From Syngnathus acus (taxonomy: Eukaryota; Chordata; Actinopteri; Syngnathiformes; Syngnathidae), in the NCBI RefSeq assembly GCF_901709675.1, contig NC_051096.1:2261001-2325000 (forward strand): 64,000 nucleotides of DNA, read 5' to 3'. The notes below the pieces were generated by a model. That model did no database searches. It had not been told where the DNA came from and was given only the letters and a program-made list of their open reading frames with translations. Below, piece after piece: positions 1-12,741 of the stretch. The translations under genes and the position numbers were made by a program. Numbering within the stretch: the first letter of the stretch is position 1; the number at the start of each line of letters is the position of its first letter.

Positions 1-50
1 CACTTTGGCGTCAGTTGTTGGCGTCTTTTGTCACGCGTGTTGTTTTTCAG

Positions 51-136
51 AGCGCGTGGCCGAGGGAGAGTTCATCCAGGGGGTTCTGGACAACGACGAG
101 GCCCTCCGCTTGATCCAGTACGAGCCACCCAAGTAG
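51..136 (+). CDS. rcvrn: Recoverin family, last coding exon (partial gene)
   Basis: Only the terminal exon is in the window. A pyrimidine-rich AG acceptor at 49-50 precedes 86 nt entered in phase 1, which end at TAG (134-136). The peptide reads RVAEGEFIQGVLDNDEALRL followed by IQYEPPK. This matches the C-terminal end of EF-hand 4 and the following helix of recoverin, a photoreceptor calcium sensor that inhibits rhodopsin kinase. The EF(I/V)xG and RLIQ(F/Y)EP signatures separate it from GCAPs and NCS-1. The next gene, a gsg1l2-like gene, also neighbours RCVRN in human, which supports the call. Teleosts have several recoverin paralogues, and one exon cannot say which this is. Confidence 0.85.
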
Positions 137-510
137 CGGAACGCAGCGGCAATTCTCACCAGCGGTAGCGTTAATTTGCAATCAATGGTTACGTCGTATT
201 TTTTTTTAAGTGCATGTGAACGTCATCCGTACAGCAATGAATCCTCCCCTATTTTAGATTTGGGCCAATGAAAATCTCTGATATGATTGTGACACCATCA
301 TCATAGCATAGATGCGGCATCAAGTTTTTTGTTTTAGAAGAAAGCACAACTTGATGGTGATGTCCGGTAGAGAATCGAGTAACCACGGGCCCAACGAGCA
401 CACGCGTGACGACGGAAAGAAAGAGCGAGCGCGCTCGCTCTCCGCCCCTCGTCACATGCCGTGTAGTTTTGCGTCTCAGGCCAAATCCGTCTTTGCTCTT
501 TTCTTGTTGT

Positions 511-516
511 AATAAA
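511..516 (+). terminator. Polyadenylation signal of the recoverin gene
   Basis: AATAAA lies 375 nt after the recoverin stop codon on the same strand. It is the first canonical signal there, so 137 to about 535 is the likely 3' UTR. Confidence 0.6.
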
Positions 517-1371
517 CGTTGATTGAAACCCCGGCAGTACCACTTTGTCTTTTTGCCAGAGAAAGAACGGACTCATTTCTGATCTCTAGCATTTTTTTTT
601 GCGCTCACCTTATGAAAGATATTTGCCGCCAGGGACTTTTAAATGTTTTGTCGTATTTTAGAGCACCCCAGCTGTGCGTCTCCTTAAGTCGAGTGTTTGC
701 GACGCACAAGAAAAGATTAATTTTGACCCGAGCCCAGCTTGGCTTTCACATCTGCCGTCTTCTTGACCTTAATCTTCCTCCTTCTCCTCCTGTTGTTACA
801 TCAACGCTCCTTTACTGGCGTAATGAGAGGCTACGCACATAACGACCTCGATGAGCTGTCAATCACCCGCTCGTTTTGTGCAGATTATCGGTGTAATCTT
901 GTGCACAGCATCTGTCTCAGGTCCAAAGCGCTCGTTCTTTGCCGCCACGCTCATTAAATGCAGCGCTCACTAAATCCTCCTCCCCTTTACACGAGAGCCT
1001 GTGGCACGCTTGAAAAAAAAGAAGGACAGAGCCGTGATTGGAACCCCGAACATGAAAAGAGCGAGGCGGAACCTGTCTTTTTTTCTTCTGGGTCCCACCG
1101 CCGACCACATAAAGCGGTGGAAAATAAACACACGGGACACCGTTGCTGCAGGGTGAGGAAGCAACGCGTTTACTCAACACAGTTTTGGATGCATGTCATC
1201 ACTGGTCATGTCTTATCTCGTCTACGGGGCCATCAAGTAGAAAAAAAAAAGTGGTCTGTGGTTTCTTGTCACGTCTTCTACCTGAGCCAGAATCACACGA
1301 GTTTGTTCTCCAGAAGTCTGGAAAAAGCTTCCTGTCAAGCGTCATGCAGTTCCTCTCCAGACCAGCAAGCG
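517..1371. other. Intergenic or 3' UTR, no gene seen
   Basis: Low-complexity T- and A-runs and no convincing exon. The part near 1371 is presumably the 3' UTR of the minus-strand gsg1l2-like gene. An AATAAA at 1123-1128 is on the plus strand and has no obvious gene. Confidence 0.4.
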
Positions 1372-3302
<1,931 letters not shown>

Positions 3303-5100
3303 GGCCGACAGCTCCGCTTCCTCTTGCCGGCTGGGGACCAGGCTCAGAGACGGGGCGGCATGGCCAAACCCAGGCCAGGAGGTTTAAGAAACGGGCGGAT
3401 GGCAAAGGCGGATGCGCGGACGTCACTTTCCGGCGCTTTGCCGAAGGTCCCGGCTACATGGCAGTGTCCCAACCTTAATGGAGACCAGGCACGTGTTCCA
3501 CCTCAAAATGGATCGAGTAAGGCACCCTCCTTTTTTGTTTCATGACTCACCCGACGATGATGAGCGGACACCCTCTCCCATCCCGCCGAGTCGTCCTGCG
3601 ATGAACGTATTCAACGTGATGCCGGGATTTTCCAAAACTGGCCTCTGGTCAATACTGAAAGTTAACAGAACGTCTAAGCAAGTCGGAATGCTAAAACATG
3701 AGCAAGTACTAAAACCTAACACGGAGTGCTGAAATAATGGATATATGGATAATTTTGTTACTTCAAATGTCTTGATGACTCACCAGCACGAGCACTTTGT
3801 TGCCGCTCCCCTCCGTCCGTCCGTCCGTCCATCCGTCCGTTCGGGTGCTGGTGTGGCGCGGTAAAGCCGTCCGCTTTTCTTGGCGTAATCCTGGCGAGTC
3901 ATCATCACAAGTCATCACAAGTCCATCTGTCGCTAGGCTCCGCTCAGAACGCGCCCGTGCACTCGCACGTCAACTTTGACCCGGGCTCCGATAGCACCAA
4001 TCAAGTCATCGGCGAGACCCGATCAACTCGGCGACCCGCCGCGTCTGCTGACAAGTACCACCGAATGCTGACAAAATGTTGAAACAGCAGCATAAGATAA
4101 AGAATGGAAACAAAGTAAATAATAACAACGCTGACACATTTGATTACTTACTTAGTTTATCCTCAAGCATGACATTATCATCATCACCATTTCATTTAGG
4201 TCCAAAACAAGAACAATCTGAAGTTTGCTGAATCGATAAATATTCAATAAATAAATCGGAACTTGGTATTTAATTATTATTATGAACAATATACAACATG
4301 AATATATAACAGCAGCAGGTCACTATTTACATCACGACAATAATAAATATCTCTCGCGAATGTATGCAACGCCTACATGCCACGTCTTTGTCGTCCTCTT
4401 GTGGTCACGCTCAGAAAGTCTTCAAACGGAAAGCCAAATGACAGAAAACATTCAAATAGAAATATGTGAAAAATTACAGCAATAAAAAATAAATGTAATT
4501 CCTACAGCACACACACACTGCAAAAATAAGGTTTTCCTTTAAAAAAATGACAAATGAAAGATACGGTGTAGTAGTTAATTTGTCTGGATACACTTCATGA
4601 TCTGATGAATTATGAAGCGTAATTTCTCATCATCATCAACAACAACAATTCAATTTCATTTTTGCTGCACACGCCGCGTCAATAAATATTCAAGCTATGA
4701 ATTAAATACTTGACGGAAAGATTCATGTGTCATTATGTTAACACACACACTCACACACATGAATCACACAATACTTGCTTTACACATGTGTGGAAACAGG
4801 CTCGCTTGCAGGTAACGCATGTGTGCATGAGTGCAAATGTACACGTGATTGTGAACGCGTACATATTGACCGTTTGCGTACCCGTTGGGGCTACAAAATG
4901 TAAAGGCGGCCCATGCCATTTGTCCCAGCCGGAAGGGAGGGGTGCGGAGTTAGCGCAATGCTAATGCTAACAACATCAACACAACAACACTACACCACAG
5001 CGAGAGTACAAGGCGAGCAGGAGGAGCTAAACGAACGGATTCATTTTCACGAGTTGCACCACCTCCACCCCTCCCTGCTCGTCACATGACCGTGGAAACA
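3303..5100. other. Intergenic region between two minus-strand genes
   Basis: Contains the likely gsg1l2 promoter, a TCCG-type simple repeat at 3811-3841, and AT-rich sequence at 4080-4720. No exon with homology was recognised. The 3' UTR of the epsin-like gene should extend into the right part. Confidence 0.4.
3811..3841. repeat. (TCCG)n microsatellite
   Basis: About seven tandem TCCG tetranucleotides with one TCCA variant. Confidence 0.8.
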
Positions 5101-5116
5101 TCACAACACTCGGGGA

Positions 5117-8005
5117 CTACCTCTCCTTAGTTGGGGGGGTGGGGCTTGGTCCTGAGGGGCAATAGGCGGGATATCGACATGCTGGGATGGAGGCGCAGTT
5201 TTCAGGCGGTTCATGTCTAGAAGCTTCACCCCCTCGCTGCCCAGCCCAAAAAGCAACAGCGAGTCCAGATTCTAAAAAGAGTTTTCTTCGGACACCAACA
5301 AAAGCAAATTGAGCATTCATAATCAATAGGAATAACAGAATGGCATTTTTGTTGGAATTACATGAGAATGCTGAGATGGCTTACCTGCGCCTGCTCTGCT
5401 TTTGGAGTCTCCAAAGGGGTCATCACCCGGGTGAGGGGCGCTCGGAGACCCCAGGATATCCTTTGCATCGGCGCAACCTTCATCACAGCACCACAAGCTT
5501 ATTTATTGACGCAAACATTCTTTATAGCGAGAAAATGTGGAGTATTTATTCTTTCAAATGACAAATTGGACAAATGAAGAGATGGCGTGGTGTCTTACCT
5601 GGCGCCCCCCAGGGGTCATTTTGAGCATTGGAGGTGTCTCCGAACGGGTCGCAATCATCAACGGGGGAAGACGCACCACACCCCCACGGGTCCGAGCCGG
5701 TGGGGGGTGCAGAGTCAGTGGCAGCCCCCCACGCGTCCCCCCCGCTTTGACTCAGTGGAAGCGCGGCAAAGGGATCCGACGTCCCGCCTTTTTCTTCGTC
5801 TTTGGGGGACGATGCGGGGCCGGAAAAGGGGTCCTCGTCGGGTGGCGCCGAGAAAGGGTCGCCCTCAGGGGGTGCCGAGACTTCTTCATCTTTTGGGGTG
5901 CTGAATGGATCATTTTTTGGGGGCACGCTGAGGTCGGTAGGCGGAATTTCTTCACAGGAAGTTGATACGAGAGGGGCGGCAAATGGGTCATCTTTTGGGG
6001 TGATGAAGGGGTCATCCTTAGGGGTGCTAAATGGGTCGTCTTTCGGGGTGCTGAAGGGATCATTCTTAGGTGTACTAAATGGGTCGTCTTTTGGGGTGCT
6101 AAATGGGTCATTTTTCGGGGTGTTAAATGGATCATCTTTTGAGGTGCTAAAAGAATCGTCTTTCGGGGTGTTAAATGGGTCGTCTTTTGGGGTGTTAAAT
6201 GGGTCATCTTTTGGGGTGCTAAAAGCATCGTCTTTCGGGGTGTTAAATGGGTCATCTTTTGGGGTGCTAAAAGCGTCGTCTTTTGGAGTGTTAAATGGGT
6301 CATCTTTCGGGGTGTTAAATGGGTCATCTTTTGGGGTGTTAAATGGGTCATCTTTCGGGGTGTTGAATGGGTCATTTTTCGGGGTATTAAATGGGTCGTC
6401 TTTGGGGGTGCTGAATGGATCATCTTTAAGGGTGCTGAATGGGTCCCCTTTTGGAGTAGTAAAAGCATCATCTTTTGGGGCGTTGAAGGGGTCGTCTTTA
6501 GGGGTGCTGAATGGGTCCCCTTTTGGGGTGTTAAAAGGGTCATCTTTGGGTGGGTTATCTTTAGAGGGGTCATCTTGGGGTGCATTCAAGGGCCGCTCCG
6601 TTGAGCTGCTGAATGGGTCATTGTTGGAAGCAGTGAAGGGGTCCTCTTGGTTTTCGGTCTGGTCCTGGAGGGATTCTGCTGGTTTTGGGGCGTGGTTTTG
6701 TGCCACAAAGGGGTCTGGCGTGTCTGTTTGTGCTTTAAGAGGATGGCCGTCCGAAACTTGAGCGCTCTCCAAAGAATTGTCATCAGTTTGAGAAAGACCT
6801 GAATCTGAGGCGCCCCAAGGATCAGGGGCCACCTTGGGGGGCCCCCAGGGGTCAGGCTTGGCATCTTCCTCACCGTCTTCCTCCGACTTCTGACCTGACC
6901 AGGCCTGATTCGCAACGGAGCTTCCTTTTCCAGCATCTTCCCATTTCAGCTCGTCTTCTGACATGTTGGCCTGAGAAGCGGCAGCAAATAAAACCAAATG
7001 TGCAACTTTGAGAAAAAGAAGACAAAATGAAGGAGGGGAAAGGAGCGCCGTGGCAACGTCGGCACGCTCACCCTCCTTTCGGTCTCCTTTTTCTGCTGCT
7101 CCTGTTTGACGCGCTCCTCCTTGCGGGCGGCGAAGGAGGCGGTGAGGTCGGCCACCGAGGGAATGTTGTCCAGCGACGGGAGCCCCGAGGCGCCGGCAAC
7201 GTAGCATGGCTTATAGTTGGGGTCCTTGACGACGTCCGAGGACGAGGCTGCCACCACCAGAAGGCCGGATGAGCCGCGGGACAGAACGAGTGAGCGCGGG
7301 CCCGAGACACTTACCCGCAGAACCTTTGGACGTCTTCTCTCGAGTCTTAACAGCAAAGTCCCGCTCCTCCTTTAGTTTGTCGTCGTCCTCCATCAGGACC
7401 AGGACCACTTTGGCCTTCTCTCGCACGTTTGAACCCTGGATGCACGTTCATGTCAGCGGAGGCAGGAAGTGAGCGAGGGAGGGTGTGCTGGTGGCATTGA
7501 CCTGATCTTTGCCGTCTTTCTCCACAAATCTGTACTCGGTGAGGGCTTTGACGATGTAGATGTTGTCCTTCATCTTGAGGAGCACACGGTCGTCACCCGT
7601 CTTCAGCAGGTACTCCAGCAGCGTCAGTGACTGACAAACACATCAATAAGTTCCCAAAAACAACCTAGAAAAAAAAGTACAAAGCGTGACGCCGGACGGC
7701 GTTGGTGTCGCAGTCACCTTATGGATGTGCCGCCAGTTCCTGTCGTCCTTGAGCCTCTTCCACAGCATGGTCATGATCTCATTACAGGCCACCACGTTGT
7801 AGGTCAGGTCGGAGATGTCGGCCATCTGCGAGCTGGACGGGCCCCACGGGTCGTTGGACGTAGCTTCTCGAACCTGCGCCACAGCCGAATCAGCCTTCCT
7901 GCATCTTCAGTGACATTGCACACGGGAGCCACATACCTTAACCTCGGCCTCAGAATAGTTCTGGACCAGGTTCTTCAGCTGTCGGCGCAGCATGGAAGAC
8001 GTCAT
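5117..8005 (-). CDS. Epsin-like ENTH-domain protein with long DPF repeat array
   Basis: Eight exons: 8005-7937, 7873-7718, 7630-7502, 7435-7315, 7247-7072, 6970-5599, 5477-5385, 5271-5117. The total is 2271 nt (756 aa) with consistent phases. Residues 1-160 form an ENTH domain (LKNLVQNYSEAEVK, VREATSNDPWGPSSSQ, KDGKDQGSNVREKAK), which binds PI(4,5)P2 and bends membrane at clathrin pits. The rest is an acidic, disordered clathrin/AP-2 adaptor tail with four DPW motifs and about 29 DPF motifs, 20 of them in a 24-unit octapeptide array. I see no ubiquitin-interacting motif and no NPF, both usual in epsins 1-3, so the paralogue is uncertain. The last exon is open in two frames. The phase-consistent frame ends at 5117; the other ends at 5101. 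Confidence 0.82.
5972..6544 (-). repeat. 24-bp coding minisatellite: 24 octapeptides of type DDPFNTPK
   Basis: Twenty-four consecutive units of consensus (D/N/G)DPF(N/S)TPK lie inside one exon of the epsin-like gene. The last is cut to seven codons. Twenty carry intact DPF, three carry DAF and one DSF. Unit length is invariant, so the frame is preserved throughout. DPF binds the AP-2 alpha appendage in other adaptors. Confidence 0.95.
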
Positions 8006-10041
8006 GGTGCCTACTAGGACACAACGGTTTGCTTATGATCTACCAAAACCCAATTAGAACCCTTTAAAATGAGCTGCAGAAGTTGCTCATCGCCAGGGGA
8101 GCCACCGCCATGGAGTGAAGCAAAGCTCTTGTCTTATCTTGTCCAAAAGTCTCCCATACTTTTTCTGACACGGTTTGACGTGTACAAACCTGTGAGTGAT
8201 GTCCTGCTGTGCTGTCCAAGGCTAATATCGCTAATGTAGCTAGTGCAGCTAACGGCTCATCACGCTGACCTCCTTTGCTGCTCAATGCTGAAAAATGAAG
8301 TCGAGACAAACCTCAATGTCAGAACAGGTAAAGAACAAATAGCTTGATTGGAGCTAATTTACTAACAATTTTGGTTGGAAACGCGATGAAGTCTCGACGT
8401 ATTCTCCAATATTGGCCACACATCGGCTGCTCCTGCTCAGCAGCAAATAGCCATAATTACCCGGGCCAGACGCTAGGCGTCGCCGTCTGGAGGCCCTCGT
8501 AAGTCAACGCGGACAAAGCACGAACATTTCCGCAACGAAACAAGTACAAAGAATACAAACGCCTGTGAATGTCTTCTGTTTGTAATGTTTGGTTATTTTC
8601 AGGACCACGGAGAGAGACAGGAGCCGACATGGCGGCGGCCGAGCGCTACAAGCTGTCAAATCAGCCCCAAACCAAACATTTTTATCCCACACGACAACAA
8701 GAAACAGTCCAAGGGGAGGTGGACATGTCTTAACTGTCGGGCGTCGCCATACAGCCGCGGAAATGTCGCGCAAATTAAAACTACTCACTCTGGCAACATA
8801 CGAGGGATCTTCCCGTTCTTGCTTGTGTTGTACTCGAAAGGAGGTTCGACGTGCTTTGTCGCCAGCTACCGACCGGAAGAGGCGTCGGTACAAACGTGAC
8901 AACGAAAAGGACCAAAAAAGGAAAGTCAATGCTTTCTTTGGATTAATCTTTACAAAAAAAAAAAAAACATTTTTTAAACTATTGTCTTTTTTTCAATTGT
9001 CCACATTAAGATTTATTTTTCCATCAGTGTTACTTGGGTTCACATGCCAGTATAAATTGCCAGAATTTATTTTGTGTAATGTTTCACTAAAATGACCACA
9101 CTCACTAAAAATTGAAATATTATTCAGGTACTGTGTTTGTCCTGCATGCCATAACAAAGCTGAAAATGAAATACTAGGCCTAAGGTGTTAAATTTAATTT
9201 CAATTTAAAAAATCTGTAAACTTTACAGCCTCACTCACAAATATGAGTGAGCGTCTTCTACCTCAGATAATTGTGCTCGGAGCAAGCAACGTAAGTCAGT
9301 CACATCACATGTTTTAATGTCGACATTGGGACAGACATGCAACAACCGCACGTTTCCCTGTGAAAGGCAGCAAACAGCCACTGTGAAAGCGTTTCAAGGC
9401 CATTTTTGAAATGTGAGATCATCCAAAGTAGGACTTTGGAGGATTAAGAAAAGTGGCTCAGGATTCGAACTAGACAGCCGGTGATGAAAGACCCAGGCTC
9501 AAGTTTATGTGTGCACATAGGTCTATTTTGGAACTCTGAATTGAGGTGGGAGTGGGGGGCTACTCTGTGTATGTGTTTGTTCGTACTGACACTGCCGCTA
9601 AATGGGAAACGGCAGCGTAGGCATGCTGAGTTCTTGTCAGGACGTCAAGAGAGTGTCCGACGTGTTTATGGCGACAAAGTAAAGTTGATGTGCTTGGTCG
9701 CCAAGAATGAAGCACCAAAAGGTCGCCGGGCAAAAATAGAGACGGATGGTTAATGGGCTCGACACGAGGCAACCGTGGGATTCTTCATGGTAGGATTTGG
9801 ACACAAACTCGCTTTCATGGTAAAGCAGACTTGATCCGATCAGGATCAAGTCTGGATCCTGATGGGCACCGGTGATTGAAATGTTACATGAAGCCGTGAT
9901 CGCTGATCTTCATGCATAGTCTGTTTTCAACTCCAGGCATCTCCTTAGTGCAAAAGCTAATGCTAATTGGGGCTAAAGCTAAAATCAACAACACGAGCCC
10001 CTGTTGCACATCGCCTCAGCTTCACCTGCTAACACAAAGGT
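8006..10041. other. Intergenic: epsin-like promoter side and kinase 3' side
   Basis: No supported exon. A YY1-like ATGGCGGC at 8629-8636 lies in a GC-richer stretch that could hold the epsin-like 5' UTR and promoter. A perfect hairpin is present at 9826-9854. Confidence 0.35.
9826..9854. repeat. Perfect 12-bp inverted repeat with 5-nt loop
   Basis: CAGACTTGATCC is followed by five bases and then its exact reverse complement. No neighbouring element explains it. Confidence 0.8.
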
Positions 10042-11383
10042 TCACCTCTGTCCCCGGCCCTCCTTCTCCTTGACCTTGTTGAGGGCTCCCCTCCCTCGGC
10101 TTTTCTTCCTTTGCTCCTCCAGGCGTCGCCTCTCCCAGGCGGTCATCCAGGTGCCTCCCAGGTAGCCCAGCGCATCCTCGGGCCGCCCTCGGTCCGGCGG
10201 GTTGGGGTCCAGCAGCAGGCGGAAGAAGGATCGGGCCAGCGGGGTGAAGCATGTGAACTGGGGCGCCACGAGGGGGCCCTTCTTGGTGCCGGCCGGGACC
10301 CGGCACTGTGGCTCGGCCCACACGTCCAGTTGGTCCTCTAAACTTTTGGCCTTGCCGAACCAGCGCAGGTACTTGAGGTAGGCGGCGCAGTCGGAGGACG
10401 TGTGGGACCAAGGGTGAGTGCCGGTCAGTGTGGCGAAGGTGAGGACCCCCAAGGCCCAGCTGTCCACGCCGGGCTCCACCGAGGTCCAGACCCGCGGGCG
10501 CTGCTCCTTTTCCTTCTTCTCGTCCCCCGGCTTCAAAGGCTGGTCGGCGTCATCGTCCTTGCAGCCTCGCGCCACCTCGGCTTCGGGGGTGCAGTAGGGC
10601 GACCGGTACCACACCTCCTGGACTTTGGTCCCTCGTGTCTTCACCTGTGGGTGGTCGCGGTGTAAAAAAATATAGTGCCAGGACTGAGCCAGCGCTCCCG
10701 CGTGCGCCTACGCACCATCCCGAAGTCTCCTAGCTTGACCCAGTTGCAGGCGGCGTCGCACAGGAACACGTTCTCGGGTTTGACATCTCTGTGAACCAAG
10801 CCCAGTGAGTGAAGGTGGGACAGGGCGCCGCACAGCTGCGACACCACCCGCTGGCAACGGTCCTCCTCCAGACCCACCTGAGCCAGACATCGAGTTCAAA
10901 TACCAACATTTGACAGAGTCGCGACGGAGGAGTACCTCAGGGATGATGAAATCGAAGAGGTCGCCAAAGAGTCCGGGCTGCTGGGCAAAGACGTAGTGTG
11001 ACGGCGTGGTGTAGGCGATCCCCAGAGCTCGACTGAGCGACGGGTGCGTGCAGAACCTCAAAGACAAGTTGTACTCGCGCAAGAACGAGCACAGGCCCGT
11101 GCTCGCGCGGGGGAAGAACTTGAGCGCCATCGGACTTCCTGCAACACACACTTAGCATCATTAGCGCTCGCGGCTATGTCGACGACCATGCTGTCAGTGA
11201 CGTCGCTGATGATGTCACACGCAGCGGGCGGGCCTCACCGCTCTTGTTGTGTACGGCCAACATGACCTTCCCGTAGGACCCTTCACCTAACAACTTGACC
11301 AACTTAAAGTGTTCCGACGTCTCCAAACTGATGAGCGACTGCGCCGTCAGGTGGCACATGTCATCCAGAAGCTGGGTGGCCGC
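10042..11383 (-). CDS. SBK-family serine/threonine kinase (N-terminus not found)
   Basis: Four exons: 11383-11239, 11138-10936, 10877-10716, 10644-10042. They give 1113 nt (370 aa) to the stop. Kinase motifs in order are GEGSYGKV (glycine loop), MALKFF (ATP lysine), FLREYNLSL (alpha-C), [11 protein letters not shown] (catalytic loop), GDFGMV (DFG), then a divergent activation segment with SPYCTPEAE where APE is usual. HYVFAQ and [10 protein letters not shown] are characteristic of SH3-binding-domain kinases (SBK1/2/3). The C-terminal tail is basic. The first exon here begins after an AG at 11385-11384 and has no ATG. A start exon must lie upstream, but none between 11400 and 12741 fits the phase with a clear donor. 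Which SBK paralogue this is remains undecided. Confidence 0.85.
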
Positions 11384-11399
11384 CTGCACGCGCACACGC

Positions 11400-12741
11400 A
11401 GAGGAGAGTCAGTCGACGCAAGCTGGAACGCGGCCGAATCTTTTGGATGCGCTCATCTCTCGCACAAAACTTTCACTCTCACATTGCGGCCGGCTCGGAC
11501 ACTTAGGCAGGGTGTCGATGTCACATGAGGGCGGGGGGGGGCGGCTTAAGGGAGGCACGCGGAGAGCGGCATAGCTGACGGCCACTAAGTAGCTGCACTT
11601 GAAGAACGAGCATACAACAACGCGGGACGCTCGCATTACATGAGACAACCGTCTCTGTTAGCGTGTATTTCTGTACGCGTACAGCGAGAGTGTGTGTGAA
11701 TGTCTGCATCCACGTGTGTCCATCTGGAACGCGACTCCTACTGTGGAACATTTCACAAAATGATTGACAGCTCATAAGTCACCCAGTAAACATTTTAAAG
11801 CTGTCACCATGTTTTTTTTTTTTTTTTTGTGGTACTCTTAAAGGAATCAACTTTCGTCAGGTTACCGTCATTTTGGAGCTCCGATGCAAAGGTTGTCCCT
11901 TCAGCAGCAAGCGTGCACTCTGCTACCGGAGCGCGTCAGAACCACCAAAAAGGGAAGCAGAACAGGGACCGCAGCCTTCCCTCACTGTCGTACACACACA
12001 AAATGCGAGTGAGCAGCTGGATGCAGGCTGGTCGAGCCAGCACAATCTGTCCTCACACACACGCACACACTTGGCTATGAGAGCGTGGATGTGTGCGACT
12101 GAAGCTGATTGGAGAATCAGTGCCAACGCTACAAAGAAGGGGGGCAGGCGGATTTCGAAATGCCAGCTCTTTCCACGTGACCCCGCCAATTTGAGGAGCG
12201 AGATGTCAAAGCATCAAGATGATATTCATACAAACCACTTGCGGCTCATCACGCTGACAAACGAGGATGGGATGAAAAGGGACAATATCAAACGCGATTT
12301 TATTGACATGAATATTTTTTTTTTTCTCCAGGCAAAAGGGAAAGGTGGACATGTGCCTTCCCAAAGTTATTCTTGTACAGCAGCGTTGACAACTTGTGCT
12401 CAAAGGCAAGGTCCGGTCCAAACCTCGCTAATCGTGTGCGACGATTTGTGTTGGTTTCAGCGTCTGCAAAAAGTGCTTTTAATTGGGATCCGAATTAAAA
12501 GATGCCGACTCAGCACTCGTGTGTGCACGCGTCTTCAATCCCATGTACAAGAACGTACATAAATGTAGGCACGGTCGCACAAGAGACCAGTGGCGGCTCA
12601 TCACACGCCTCAGCTCGGCACTGAACGGACGAGAGGGAGCGCGCCGCGCATCGCCGAGTACGACGCGGATTTTTCCCCCGAACTGAAGCTCATCCCTGAC
12701 ATGTTGAATGAAGAAGCTGAAGCCCAACTCCGAGACGTCCC
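11400..12741. other. Intergenic, or first intron of the kinase gene
   Basis: An 18-bp T-run at 11811-11828 and scattered low-complexity sequence. It probably hides the first exon of the SBK-like kinase and the rnf139 3' UTR. No exon could be supported. Confidence 0.35.

Noticed and set aside
5752-6585. Open 277-codon frame in another minus-strand phase
   Set aside because: Same cause: an out-of-frame reading of the octapeptide array with no homology.
5802-6761. Open 319-codon frame on the plus strand rich in GSSFGVLN repeats
   Set aside because: It is the antisense of the DPF minisatellite. A 24-bp period keeps several frames open, and the minus strand has conserved ENTH context and splice sites.
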